Positions 1-8,915 of a stretch of DNA of 64,000 bases are shown here, piece by piece. This DNA comes from CAVSWT01 sp963782985. Its GTDB lineage: Bacteria > Bacteroidota > Ignavibacteria > Ignavibacteriales > Ignavibacteriaceae. Location of the stretch: positions 62,001 to 126,000 of the forward strand of contig CAWALU010000003.1 in assembly GCA_963782985.1 (NCBI GenBank), given 5' to 3'. Within the stretch, counting starts at the first letter, position 1. Every line of letters starts with the position of its first letter. The position numbers and the translations under genes are program-made. The notes under the pieces were generated by a model, which was not told the DNA's origin, searched no databases, and saw only the letters and a program-made list of their open reading frames with translations.

Positions 1-901
1 TTAATAACGCTGGCGGCAGCGATACTGCTTTTTTTTGAATTTGAGGAGTGATTAAATAGCTTTCAAATGTTTGGATACCCACATATAAAAGAATTACATA
101 AAGAGCCTTTGCGGGGCTTTGCACAAGCCCGATAAGCACAGCTGGAATTGCGGAAATAAATGGACCAATATTCGGAATAAAAGTTAGAGCTGCGGCTAAA
201 ATTCCTAACGTAAAAGCCAGAGGAATACCGAGTATAAGCAATCCAATAATGGTTAATATGCCCACCACCGCCATCGAAGAAAACTGCCCTACCATCCACC
301 AGCTTAATGCTCTTCGCACAGCGTCTAAAATTTCCTCAACTCTTATTCTAATATTTTTTGTGAATAATTTCAGCAAACCTTTTTTATAAAGTAAGGGATC
401 AAATGAGAGGTACAACCCTATAACCAGAATTACGAAAATATTTAATATTGCCCCTAGTGTAGTAGAAAAAACTCCAGTTATCTTTTGTGCAAGTTTTGGA
501 TTATTTAATACATCATGATAAGCCTTCTCCGCATTTTTCGATATTTCTTTCCCCCATGAATATTGAGATATGGTTGATTGAAGCTCCTGAAATGTCTCAG
601 GAATTTTTCTGCTTAATTCACTAAAACCTTCACTTATACTGGGACCTAATAATAATCCGCCGCCATATAAAATACCCGCGATCAATAGAATTACCATTGC
701 GGGTGAAAATTTTTTGGGTATAGAAACATATCGTACCAGCAAACCTGATAAGCCTCGAACAAATATTGCCAGTAATATTCCAGCAAAAATTAATAAGAAA
801 ACATTTATACCATTTATAAAAAGGTAAACGAGAGATATTAATAATATGGAAAGGCTTAAAGCAATTAATACTTTTTTACTGAAGGGTAATTCATTATTCA
901 T
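1..901 (-). CDS. AI-2E family transporter (PerM-like permease), 3' end outside the window
   Basis: The frame reads without a stop from an ATG at 901 to the left edge, about 300 codons, so the C-terminus is missing. The product is strongly hydrophobic: two N-terminal membrane segments (about residues 10-50), another near 70-90, a soluble stretch rich in Glu/Ser/Lys (about 95-150), then further helices. Motifs typical of the AI-2E/PerM family are visible near the truncated end: WWMVGQ, a Gly/Ala-rich helix, FIPNIGPFISAIPA, and FESYLITPQIQ. Family members are inner-membrane permeases linked to autoinducer-2 export or to sodium/proton antiport; the substrate here cannot be told. It is transcribed away from the TonB receptor, with about 250 bp between the two start codons. 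Confidence 0.85.
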   Translation of the reverse strand, partial: MNNELPFSKKVLIALSLSILLISLVYLFINGINVFLLIFAGILLAIFVRGLSGLLVRYVSIPKKFSPAMVILLIAGILYGGGLLLGPSISEGFSELSRKIPETFQELQSTISQYSWGKEISKNAEKAYHDVLNNPKLAQKITGVFSTTLGAILNIFVILVIGLYLSFDPLLYKKGLLKLFTKNIRIRVEEILDAVRRALSWWMVGQFSSMAVVGILTIIGLLILGIPLAFTLGILAAALTFIPNIGPFISAIPAVLIGLVQSPAKALYVILLYVGIQTFESYLITPQIQKKAVSLPPALL

Positions 902-1150
902 AATAAAATAAATTGTTTATTAAAATCATTTCATAATATATATGAATAATCTTTAATCGCAATTAAATAACGCACTTTATAATAACTCAATCTTTTTTTC
1001 TTAGCGGGTAAATTGATTTTGCAGAGGTCTGCCGAGAATAGATCGGATTCATATTTAAATTCTACCGTTTATCCAAATAATATTTGACTGCCAACGTTTT
1101 GTTTATAAGTTTTGTCCAGAAATATTTTTATCTCATAGGATACTTCAAAA

Positions 1151-3295
1151 GTGCAAATCAAAATTTTTATTCCCATTTTTTTTATCATCATTCTTTCATC
1201 TCTTGTTTATACGCAGACAAAAATTTCAGGCAAAGTAACTGATGAAAATGGCGAAGCTCTCCCCGGGGCCAATGTTTTTCTTAAAGATACTTATGACGGC
1301 GTCTCTTCAAATTCAGACGGCAGTTTTTCTTTTACTACCGATGAAGAAGGAAACGGAACTTTAGTTGTCAGCTTTGTAAGTTATAAAACATATTCGCAGG
1401 CGGTAACGCTTGACGGAAGGGATAAATTTTTTAATATCATACTTGAAGAAGAATCTTCCGAACTTGGAACAGTTGTAATTTCTGCGGGATCATTTGAAGC
1501 AAGTGATGAAAAGAAATCAATTATTCTTCGCCCGCTGGATATAGTAACCACCGGCGCTGATGCAGACATTTACTCGGCTTTAAGTACATTACCCGGCACA
1601 CAAAAAATTGGTGAGACAGAAGGGTTATTTGTCAGAGGCGGTTCAGCATCTGAAACCAAAACAGTGATTGATGAAATGGTTGTGGAAAATCCATTTTACA
1701 GCAGCGTGCCCGATATTCCCTCGCGCGGAAGATTTTCCCCAATGTTATTTAAAGGAACTTTCTTCAGCACTGGCGGATACTCAGCGCAATATGGGCAGGC
1801 GCTTTCTTCCGTACTCGTCCTTAAAACGCAAGACCTCGCGCCTAAAACTCAATCAGCTATAAATTTAATGGCGGTTGGTTTTGGCGGCTCGCATGTTCAG
1901 CGCTGGGAGAATTCTTCTCTTGCAGTTGAAGCGGGCTATTATAATCTTGATCCATATTTTGCAATTCAAAAGCAAAGAACAGATTGGGAAAAAGCGCCGG
2001 AAAGTTTTCAAGGCTCGGCAAACTTCCGGCAGAAAACTTCTAAAACCGGAATGCTGAAAGCTTTCGCTTCATATCACTTCGGCGGCTTATCGCTTAACGT
2101 TCCGAATCTTGATAACATTTCGCGAAAAGATTTTATACATCAGAACAGCGGCAACTTGTTTTCAAATTTAAATTATCACGATATTCTTTGGGATGATTGG
2201 ACCTTGTTCGCCGGCTTTTCTTTCAGCGTGGATAAAGTAAAAAATAAAATAAATTCAGACCAGGTTAAACAGGATGATTATTTTCAAACCGGGAAATTTA
2301 CTATTACAAAAAATTTGTTTTCAAAAGCCGTCTTAACTTTCGGAGGCGAGGCGCAGAATTTAAAAGCAGCGACATCTTATAACGACCTAAGCGGAAAAAT
2401 AAATGAAACTTATCTCGCCGGTTACGTTGAAGCTGATTTATTTATTACCAATGATATTGCCGCGCGAGTTGGTTTAAGAACTGAGCATTCCAAAGCAATT
2501 GATAAAACAAATTTGGCTCCGCGTGTTTCGCTTGCATACAGACTTGGAAAATATGATCAGTTTAATTTTGCTTATGGTCAATTTTATCAAACACCCGATC
2601 AAGATTTTCTTTTACAGTCAAAAAATTTCGCTTTTGAAAAAGCAACTCATTACATTTTTAATTATCAATATATTAATGATAACAGAACATTCAGAATAGA
2701 AACTTATTATAAAAATTATGATGATCTCGCTAAAGGAACTGTTTTTACTTATCCATATTTTAATCTGCCCGAAGTGGATTTCAGCAGCGGCGGAAGCGGA
2801 TATGCAAAAGGCGTAGATGTTTTTTGGCGGGACAGCGAGACTTTTCAATTTACAGATTATTGGATTTCTTATTCTTATCTCGATACAAAACGTAATTATA
2901 AAAATTATCCTTCGCTGGCGCCGCCGCCTTTTTCAACTCCGCATACTTTATCCATAGTTGCTAAGCGATGGTTTCAGGATATTACTTCTTACGTTGGCTT
3001 GACTTATACATTTGCAACGGGGCGTCCATATTTCAATCCTAATAACCCTGAGTTTTTAAGCGACCGCGCTAAAAGTTATAACAACCTAAGTTTCAACGTT
3101 AGTCACATTACAACTGTCTTTAATAATTTTACCGTAATTTTCTTTTCAATTGATAATATCTTAGGATTCAATAATATTTATGGATATAACTATTCATCTA
3201 ATGGAAAATTCAGCGCGCCTATTCTTCCCGCGGCAAAGCGCTTTGCTTTTATAGGAATGTTTATTTCACTCGGAGAAACTAATCCTTACAATTAA
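1151..3295 (+). CDS. TonB-dependent outer-membrane receptor with carboxypeptidase-regulatory-like domain
   Basis: An outer-membrane beta-barrel transporter predicted to import a large ligand with TonB energy. The GTG start is chosen because AGGA lies 10 bases upstream and a signal peptide follows directly (about residues 1-21, ending LVYTQ). Residues about 24-100 form a CarboxypepD_reg-like beta-sandwich (ISGKVTDENGEALPGANV), typical of Bacteroidota receptors. The plug follows at about 125-230 (SALSTLPGTQ, GLFVRGGSASETKTVIDEM, GGYSAQYGQALSSVL). The rest is barrel, ending in an aromatic-rich last strand near FIGMFISL. At 714 residues it is near the short end for the family. A helical-repeat protein follows after 27 bp, probably in the same operon. 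The ligand is unknown; no SusD-like partner is present. Confidence 0.9.
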   Translation: MQIKIFIPIFFIIILSSLVYTQTKISGKVTDENGEALPGANVFLKDTYDGVSSNSDGSFSFTTDEEGNGTLVVSFVSYKTYSQAVTLDGRDKFFNIILEEESSELGTVVISAGSFEASDEKKSIILRPLDIVTTGADADIYSALSTLPGTQKIGETEGLFVRGGSASETKTVIDEMVVENPFYSSVPDIPSRGRFSPMLFKGTFFSTGGYSAQYGQALSSVLVLKTQDLAPKTQSAINLMAVGFGGSHVQRWENSSLAVEAGYYNLDPYFAIQKQRTDWEKAPESFQGSANFRQKTSKTGMLKAFASYHFGGLSLNVPNLDNISRKDFIHQNSGNLFSNLNYHDILWDDWTLFAGFSFSVDKVKNKINSDQVKQDDYFQTGKFTITKNLFSKAVLTFGGEAQNLKAATSYNDLSGKINETYLAGYVEADLFITNDIAARVGLRTEHSKAIDKTNLAPRVSLAYRLGKYDQFNFAYGQFYQTPDQDFLLQSKNFAFEKATHYIFNYQYINDNRTFRIETYYKNYDDLAKGTVFTYPYFNLPEVDFSSGGSGYAKGVDVFWRDSETFQFTDYWISYSYLDTKRNYKNYPSLAPPPFSTPHTLSIVAKRWFQDITSYVGLTYTFATGRPYFNPNNPEFLSDRAKSYNNLSFNVSHITTVFNNFTVIFFSIDNILGFNNIYGYNYSSNGKFSAPILPAAKRFAFIGMFISLGETNPYN

Positions 3296-3322
3296 TGCAT
3301 ATCAATATATAGGAGTTATAAA

Positions 3323-3970
3323 ATGAAAATTTTTCTTTCGGTTATACTTTCGTTGTTATTCCTTTCCGGCGCTTACGCTGACGACAGTAAATACGAACAA
3401 GCAATGAAAAAGAATTTAAATAAAATGGGAGAATGCAAAACGGCTGAAGATTATATTAACACCGCCAACAATTTTGAACGCATTGCGCTTGCCGAAAAAG
3501 ATAAGTGGCTTCCTTACTATTACAGTTCGCTCTCGTATGTAATAGCCAGCTTTACTGATACTGTAAATTCTAAGAAAGATACTTATTTAGATAAAGCTGA
3601 TAAGCTTGCCGGCAAAGCTGATTCGCTTGAGCAAAATAATTCAGAAGTTTACACGCTTAATGGAATGATTGCGCAGGCGCGTATGCAGGTTGACCCAATG
3701 AATAGATGGCAGAAGTACGGAGCGGCGGCTGAGAAAAATTTTAAGCAGGCTATTGCAATTGATTCGTTGAATCCTCGACCGGAATATTTAATTGGCGTGG
3801 GAGTATTTCACACGCCGGAACAGTTTGGCGGCGGTCCCGCAAATGCAAAACCAATACTTGAAAAGTCATTAGAAAAATATGAAAAGTCTGACCAGCAAAA
3901 CGGACTTATGCCGCATTGGGGAAAGGAAGAAGTTGAGCAGCTTTTAAAACAGATTGATGAGCGTAAATAA
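3323..3970 (+). CDS. exported helical-repeat (TPR-like) protein, partner of the TonB receptor
   Basis: A 215-residue exported protein with a clear signal peptide (residues 1-19, LLFLSGAYA then DD) and a good ribosome site (AGGAG, 7 bases before the ATG). The mature part is almost wholly helical, with TPR-like spacing of Ala/Tyr/Leu; WLPYYYSSLSYV resembles a segment common in Bacteroidota TPR proteins. It lies 27 bp after the TonB receptor on the same strand, so co-transcription is likely. A role beside the receptor in the periplasm is an inference from position only; no catalytic motif was seen. Confidence 0.75.
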   Translation: MKIFLSVILSLLFLSGAYADDSKYEQAMKKNLNKMGECKTAEDYINTANNFERIALAEKDKWLPYYYSSLSYVIASFTDTVNSKKDTYLDKADKLAGKADSLEQNNSEVYTLNGMIAQARMQVDPMNRWQKYGAAAEKNFKQAIAIDSLNPRPEYLIGVGVFHTPEQFGGGPANAKPILEKSLEKYEKSDQQNGLMPHWGKEEVEQLLKQIDERK

Positions 3971-4069
3971 ATTCGATTCAATGCCGTTCCGCATTAAAAA
4001 ATTTTGGTTTGCCATATTCTAATTTCTTACATTTTAAATAATGAAAGATAAATTTTAAATGGAGTATTA

Positions 4070-4188
4070 ATGGAATTAGGTTATGTCTCATCATAGTGGA
4101 AATTGGTAATTCCGCAAAAGCTTAGAAAAAGTATGCGCTGAAACCGGGAACAAAAGTAAAATTGAAGCTTTTAGGACATCTTTCTTAA
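4070..4188 (+). pseudogene. remnant of an AbrB/MazE-type antitoxin (SpoVT-AbrB fold)
   Basis: Three reading frames read in turn give pieces of one AbrB-type DNA-binding domain: MELGYVSS, then VEIGN, IPQKLRK in a second frame, and KKYALKPGTKVKLKLLGH in a third. The order and spacing match the usual pattern (a G-x-x-x-IP-x-x-(I/L)R-x-x-x-x-L-K-P-G-x-K-V core), but stops and at least two frameshifts break it. Such domains are normally antitoxins or regulators. No intact toxin gene lies next to it. Confidence 0.55.
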
Positions 4189-4318
4189 GTATAAAAAAAG
4201 AATTACGACCCAGCAAATTAATTATCATATTAATGCAAAGGAATGGTAAAGATTTGTCCTCTAATAATTTCCCTTTTATTTATAATGAATACAATGAAAG
4301 AATTGAAATACTTGGTAA

Positions 4319-4470
4319 ATTGTTTTAAATCTAGAGTATTGGGACTGTGATTGTCTAAAACATTATATCCATTCAATAAAAAAAAATTTTGTTGCAAGTG
4401 TAATTCATCTGAAGAAGACTACCCTAATAGTCCGGAAAATAAGGTAAAACAATTTTTGAGTCGTGATTAA
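4319..4470 (+). pseudogene. remnant of a Cys-rich, zinc-ribbon-like small protein
   Basis: Two overlapping frames join into a sensible Cys-rich peptide. The first ends EYWDCDCLKHYIHSIKKK, the second goes on FCCKCNSSEEDYPNS and then VKQFLSRD before a TAA. The switch point falls in a run of nine A bases (about 4378-4386), so a one-base slip in a homopolymer explains it. The CxC...CCxC pairing suggests a zinc ribbon. No start codon is visible. Function unknown. Confidence 0.45.
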
Positions 4471-4505
4471 ATCAGTTTGCTTTATCCTCTAATACATACT
4501 AATAA

Positions 4506-4598
4506 AAATGGACGGTCCTTCGATTTTGGGAACACCAAGTCAAGAATAATTTTGAAAATGTAATTGATAAAATATATCGTACAGTTAAAAATAAATAG
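4506..4598 (+). pseudogene. C-terminal remnant of a Vsr/DUF559-type endonuclease
   Basis: A short frame without a start reads WTVLRFWEHQVKNNFENVID and then KIYRTVKNK before TAG. The GW-x-VLRFWEHE(I/V) pattern followed by a helix with N-x-x-x-V-x-x-I is the usual end of very-short-patch-repair (Vsr) and related PD-(D/E)xK endonucleases. The N-terminal catalytic part is absent. With the two remnants upstream it forms a patch of decayed accessory genes. Confidence 0.45.
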
Positions 4599-4771
4599 AT
4601 TTAATATATGACCAACCACCTCTTAACTTAACTTTTAACCCTCACAATCAACTAACAAAAACAAGCTCATATCATTAAAATTATCCATTCATAAAATATT
4701 GATTGAGGATGGCGGCTTACTTTTTTACGTTGCACCAAGTAATTAAAAAACAGAATTAAAAAGAGGCGTAT

Positions 4772-5191
4772 ATGAAAAAGGCTTTAATAATCGTGCAGAG
4801 TAAAAACAGAACTACTCAAAAATTCGGAGAGGAAATTGCCCGCTTCCTTCTTTACAGAGGACTTGCCGCCGAGCTTATTCCCATAAACAATTTTGAGCCG
4901 AATAAACTTATCGGCGCTGATTACTTGCTGCTTAGCGGCTGGAGTAACAAATCAATATTCCCTATTTCCCGTCCCGATACTGAATGGGAAAGTTTTATAA
5001 AAAGACTCCCCATATTAACCGGAATGAAGACAGCTTTGTTTACCGCAAATAAATTTTTTTCCGGCGGCGCATTAAGAAGAATGAAAAAATATCTTTCTAA
5101 AAAAACTGAGAATTTAAATTTCGCTTTAAAATCAAGAGACGGCTCTCTTTCTGTTTCCGATAAACTGGCGCTAAATGAATTTATAAAATAA
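4772..5191 (+). CDS. flavodoxin-like protein
   Basis: A 139-residue cytoplasmic protein with a flavodoxin fold: first strand and phosphate loop MKKALIIVQSKNRTTQKFG, second strand LAAELIPINNF, third GADYLLLSGW, and fourth KTALFTANKF, with helices between. The phosphate loop keeps S-x-x-x-x-T-T-x-K, which fits FMN binding. AAGAGG lies about 9 bases before the ATG. Its stop is followed in the same frame, with no new start codon, by the DUF1801 frame; see that entry. Electron transfer is the likely role but no partner is evident. Confidence 0.75.
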   Translation: MKKALIIVQSKNRTTQKFGEEIARFLLYRGLAAELIPINNFEPNKLIGADYLLLSGWSNKSIFPISRPDTEWESFIKRLPILTGMKTALFTANKFFSGGALRRMKKYLSKKTENLNFALKSRDGSLSVSDKLALNEFIK

Positions 5192-5674
5192 AATTCCGGC
5201 GTTGAAAAATTTCTAAATCCAATTAGCGATGATGAAAAACGCAAAGACTGTTTTACTATTTTAAATATGATGCAGATGGTTACCGGAGAAAAGCCCGCAA
5301 TGTGGGGAGAAAGTATTGTGGGTTTTGGAATCTATCATTATAAATATGAAAGCGGACGCGAAGGGATTTTTTTTATAACGGGATTCTCGCCTCGCAAACA
5401 AAGTCTAACTATTTACATCATACCCGGATTTGATAAATACGAAGATAAACTTAAGAAGCTAGGCAAATTTAAAATTGCAAAATCGTGCTTATATATTAAA
5501 AGCTTAAAAGATGTAAGCTTGAAAACGCTGGAAAAAATTATTACTGATTCTGTTAAGTATATGAAAAAAAAATATCCTTCAGCGTATTTTTTTATTTTAC
5601 TTTTTGTTTTTGGGGCTTTTATCATGCAGCATAATATTGATTATCAATCCAAATCCAAAAATACCCGCAAGTAA
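5192..5674 (+). pseudogene. DUF1801-domain protein lacking a start codon, with an aberrant C-terminal tail
   Basis: From directly after the flavodoxin stop the same frame reads NSGVEKFLNPISDDEKRKDC, then MMQMVTGEKPAMWGESIVGF, HYKYESGREG, TGFSPRKQSLTIYI and KSCLYIKSLKDV, the full DUF1801 (YdhG-like) core. No ATG, GTG or TTG occurs in frame before 5267, which lies inside the domain. The domain should end at KYMKKKYP, but the frame runs on through a hydrophobic tail into the 3' end of the convergent UbiB-family gene, overlapping it by 78 bp. Either a deletion fused the two genes and lost the start and stop, or translation depends on readthrough of the flavodoxin TAA. The first is more likely. 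Confidence 0.6.
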
Positions 5675-7267
5675 AAAAAGTATCATTGCAATACCGGGAT
5701 AACCCAATATTCTAAATTCCGTTTTAACGTTCATCATCAAAGCGGCGCCTACAATTAAAGCGGCAAGCACTAAACCCAATGTTATACGGTTGGCAATTTT
5801 TTGAAGATGCGACATTAATTTATCTTCATTAAAGGCGTCAACTTTTATTATAAATTTATTGCTGGATAAATTTTCAAAAAAAGAATTAAGTCTTGACGGC
5901 AGTTTGTGAATAAATTCATTCGTTTCTAAAAAGGAAGTAAATAAGCTGCCGGGCGAAAGACCTTTTACCATTTGATCCTTCATTAATATTTGAGCGTATC
6001 TCCTAATCTCTTTATTTGGGTCAAAGTTGGGCGCAAGTGTTTTGCCAACTTCGTCAAGATTAAGCAGAGTTTTACCCAGCAATGTAAGTTCGGGGGAAGT
6101 TGCTAATCCGTTGTCCCCTGAAATTCTCGCAACTTCTATCATTACATTTCCAACCTTAATATCTTCCAGCGCTGAATCTTGATAACGAGCAACGAAACTC
6201 GATATTTCAGATATAAATTTTTGCTCGTCAAATTCTTTCTGCGGCATACCAATTTCTATACAAACTTTTGCCGCATCCTTACCTCTTCCTTCGCTTACAT
6301 TCAGCAAAAGCTTTAATAATTTTTCTCGCATGTCAGGATCAATATGCGCAGCCATTCCTAAATCAAGCAAAGCAATTTTATTATCGTGGGTTAAAAAAAC
6401 ATTTCCGGGATGAGGGTCTGCGTGAAAAAAACCATCAACTAAAATTTGATCAAGATAGGCTTGGAACAATTCTTTGGCTAATAACTCGCCGTCAACTTCC
6501 AGCCGCGCTAATGAACTAATTTTAGTAACCTTCACTCCTTTAATAAGCGTCATCGTAAGTATTTTTGAAGTAGTATAATCAGTAACAGGCTGGGGGATTA
6601 AAATGTTTTTATATTTTTTTAAATTTGAAGAAAGCTTAATTAAATTTTGCGCTTCTTGTTTGTAATCAATTTCCTGCAGAATTGTATTTTTAAATTCATC
6701 AAGCATTTCTTTAATGCGATATTTATTTCCCCACTCGGAATGATTATCAACTGCGCTGGCAATATCTTCCAAGGCGTCAAAATCATCCAGAATTATTTCA
6801 CGAATATTAGGTCTTTGAACTTTTACAGCTACCTCTTCGCCGCTTCGTAGTATTGCCCGATGAACTTGACCCAATGATGCCGCGGCAATCGGCTTGGAAT
6901 CAAATTCTAAAAAAGCTTTTGAAATGCGAACTCCCAATTCTTCTTTAACTATATTTTCTACTTCTTCAAAAGAAAAAGGCTCAACTTTATCCTGCAGTCG
7001 GGTTAGCGCATCGGTATAAGCCTGGGGAAGAAAATCCGGTCGCGTAGAAAACAGCTGCCCCAATTTTATATACGTGGGTCCAAGCTTTTCCAGGTCGTCG
7101 GCTAATTCTTCAGGCTTTCCGTTTTCATCGCCTATTTCAATTTCATCATCGGATAACTGATAATTGGAATTAACAGTTTTAACAACATCGGCGCGTCCAT
7201 ATTTAATTAGCAGAAGCGCGATATCTTTATACCGTTTTAATTTTTTCGGTGAAAGCGTTAGCGACAT
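5597..7267 (-). CDS. ABC1/UbiB-family atypical kinase
   Basis: A 556-residue protein-kinase-like enzyme of the ABC1/ADCK/UbiB family, linked to quinone biosynthesis or lipid homeostasis at the membrane. Family signatures are clear: the KxGQ motif in GPTYIKLGQLFSTRPDFLP, the Ala-rich nucleotide loop AAASLGQVHRA, the ExD motif in ILQEIDYKQEAQNL, the catalytic loop DGFFHADPHPGN, and the metal-binding DLG in IALLDLGMAA. Two hydrophobic segments close the protein (about residues 490-550), as usual. No clear ribosome site precedes the ATG. The 3' end overlaps the tail of the DUF1801 frame on the other strand. No ubi or men genes are nearby, so the quinone link rests on the family. Confidence 0.9.
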   Translation of the reverse strand: MSLTLSPKKLKRYKDIALLLIKYGRADVVKTVNSNYQLSDDEIEIGDENGKPEELADDLEKLGPTYIKLGQLFSTRPDFLPQAYTDALTRLQDKVEPFSFEEVENIVKEELGVRISKAFLEFDSKPIAAASLGQVHRAILRSGEEVAVKVQRPNIREIILDDFDALEDIASAVDNHSEWGNKYRIKEMLDEFKNTILQEIDYKQEAQNLIKLSSNLKKYKNILIPQPVTDYTTSKILTMTLIKGVKVTKISSLARLEVDGELLAKELFQAYLDQILVDGFFHADPHPGNVFLTHDNKIALLDLGMAAHIDPDMREKLLKLLLNVSEGRGKDAAKVCIEIGMPQKEFDEQKFISEISSFVARYQDSALEDIKVGNVMIEVARISGDNGLATSPELTLLGKTLLNLDEVGKTLAPNFDPNKEIRRYAQILMKDQMVKGLSPGSLFTSFLETNEFIHKLPSRLNSFFENLSSNKFIIKVDAFNEDKLMSHLQKIANRITLGLVLAALIVGAALMMNVKTEFRILGYPGIAMILFLLAGIFGFGLIINIMLHDKSPKNKK

Positions 7268-7369
7268 ATTTTTTTAATTGTTTATTGTTATTAATTCTTA
7301 TTTAAATATTGAATGAAATTTTCATCTGTATCTATGGTTTGATAATTCCTAAAAAATTTTTCAAAATTA

Positions 7370-7903
7370 TTACTGCTCGTCAAAAACAAAATTATTTTTA
7401 TCGTAACCGTTCTCTTCTAAAATTAAATAAATCTTTTTCATTGAATCATCATCAAGTTTTTGGGTGCGGCTTAAAACCCAGCCGTACTTTCTATTTGGCG
7501 TTCCCACAACCGCCCATTTATAATTTTCATCAAGACCAATAATCCAATAGTCGCCCCAAAAAGGTCTTATCCCCAAAAAACTTACAAAGCTAACTTCCAG
7601 CTTAGAGTTAGTTTTTTTATCTACAACTTTTGCAACGCCTTCAGCGTCGTCCCTTTCTCCGTCATCATCAATACATGAATTTACAACTTTTATACTTCCA
7701 TCTTCATCAAGCGTATATTTAGCTGTGGTTCCCTTAACACATTGGTCTTGAAATTTATTTGGTATCTTTGCAATCTCGTACCACAAACCGGTGTATTTTT
7801 TAAGATCAACATAATCAACGGTCTTTGGCTGACTTATCTGCGAAAATAGATTTGCAAAAGGAATAACCATTAACAATGCGGCGTTAGTTAAATTGAATTT
7901 CAT
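7370..7903 (-). CDS. lipocalin family protein (Blc/apolipoprotein-D-like)
   Basis: A 177-residue exported lipocalin. A signal peptide ends near LFSQ (about residue 22). The three structural motifs are visible: SCR1 in LKKYTGLWYEIAKIPNKFQ, CVKGTTAKYTL with VVNSC (the Cys pair), and the late Arg in GWVLSRTQ. Bacterial Blc proteins sit on the inner face of the outer membrane as lipoproteins, but this signal has no lipobox Cys, so the mature protein is probably soluble in the periplasm or anchored otherwise. Family role: binding of lipids or lysophospholipids under envelope stress. About 100 bp separate it from the UbiB-family gene on the same strand. Confidence 0.88.
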   Translation of the reverse strand: MKFNLTNAALLMVIPFANLFSQISQPKTVDYVDLKKYTGLWYEIAKIPNKFQDQCVKGTTAKYTLDEDGSIKVVNSCIDDDGERDDAEGVAKVVDKKTNSKLEVSFVSFLGIRPFWGDYWIIGLDENYKWAVVGTPNRKYGWVLSRTQKLDDDSMKKIYLILEENGYDKNNFVFDEQ

Positions 7904-8066
7904 ACTATCTCAATTTTAATTTAAATTTTATTTTGATAAAGATAAGTGATAAATGTTAATACAAATGTGCGCTGAAATTTTATTTTGACTTTCATCTATT
8001 GATATTCTACTGATACATTTTGCGGTTCTATTTTATATTTAATTATAAACCAATTAGGAGGGCTTC

Positions 8067-8888
8067 ATGAAATATTTAATAATTTTCATTTTCAGTTTTT
8101 TTATTGCCGCCGGCTGCAATAATAATAAAGAGGATAAAAAAACGGATGATAATGCGCAGTCAATTGAAACAAATGACGTTGCCTATACTTCCAATGGAAC
8201 CACGCTTAAAGGTTTTTTAGCTTACGATAAAAATAAGGAAGGTAAGCGTCCCGGGATAATTGTTGTGCATGAATGGTGGGGGCAAAATCAATACCCAAGA
8301 GACCGTGCGGTAATGCTTGCGAAGCTTGGATACATTGCATTGGCTGTTGATATGTATGGCGATGGTAAAACCGCTGAACATCCCGATGACGCCGGAAAAT
8401 TTGCAATGGCTGTTATGCAGAAAATGGATACGGCAAAAGCAAGGTTTAACGCCGGCTTAAAATTTTTAAAAGAACAGCCGCAAACCGATACTAATAAAAT
8501 TGCGGCAATTGGATATTGTTTCGGCGGCGGAATTGTTTTGCGGATGGCTCTCGCCGGAGATGATCTCGACGGAGTTGTTAGCTTTCACGGTGATTTGCCC
8601 ACCGACAAAGTAAATAATCCGGATCAAGTTAAAGCTAAAATCTTAGTTTGCAACGGAGCGGACGATCCATTTAATCCTAAAGAAAAAATTGAAGGATTTA
8701 AAAAAGCAATGGATGAAGCCGGAGTGAATTATGAATTTATAAATTATCCGGGAGCGGTGCATGGTTTTACAAATCCGGATGCCGATAGCCTCGGTAAAAA
8801 ATTTAACCTTCCTTTAGCTTACAATAAAGAAGCGGATGAAAAAAGCTGGAACGAAATGAAAAGTTTTCTTAATGATATTTTTAAATAA
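8067..8888 (+). CDS. dienelactone hydrolase family lipoprotein
   Basis: A 273-residue alpha/beta hydrolase with a lipoprotein signal (AAGC, Cys17) and therefore probably membrane-anchored in the periplasm. Catalytic features of dienelactone hydrolases are visible: Glu69 in VVHEWWG, nucleophile Cys151 in GYCFGGG, the acid in NGADDPF (Asp199/200), and His232 in GAVHGF. The nucleophile is Cys, as in true dienelactone hydrolases, not Ser. A strong ribosome site (AGGAGGG) precedes the ATG. It heads a likely three-gene operon with an NmrA-like reductase (27 bp on) and a CIA30 protein. The natural substrate is unknown. Confidence 0.9.
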   Translation: MKYLIIFIFSFFIAAGCNNNKEDKKTDDNAQSIETNDVAYTSNGTTLKGFLAYDKNKEGKRPGIIVVHEWWGQNQYPRDRAVMLAKLGYIALAVDMYGDGKTAEHPDDAGKFAMAVMQKMDTAKARFNAGLKFLKEQPQTDTNKIAAIGYCFGGGIVLRMALAGDDLDGVVSFHGDLPTDKVNNPDQVKAKILVCNGADDPFNPKEKIEGFKKAMDEAGVNYEFINYPGAVHGFTNPDADSLGKKFNLPLAYNKEADEKSWNEMKSFLNDIFK

Positions 8889-8915
8889 ACTTTTTAATAA
8901 ACCAGTAAAAATTAA

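Noticed and set aside
63..299. Minus-strand frame of 78 codons at the left edge
   Set aside because: Different frame from the AI-2E transporter, whose conserved motifs run through the same bases.
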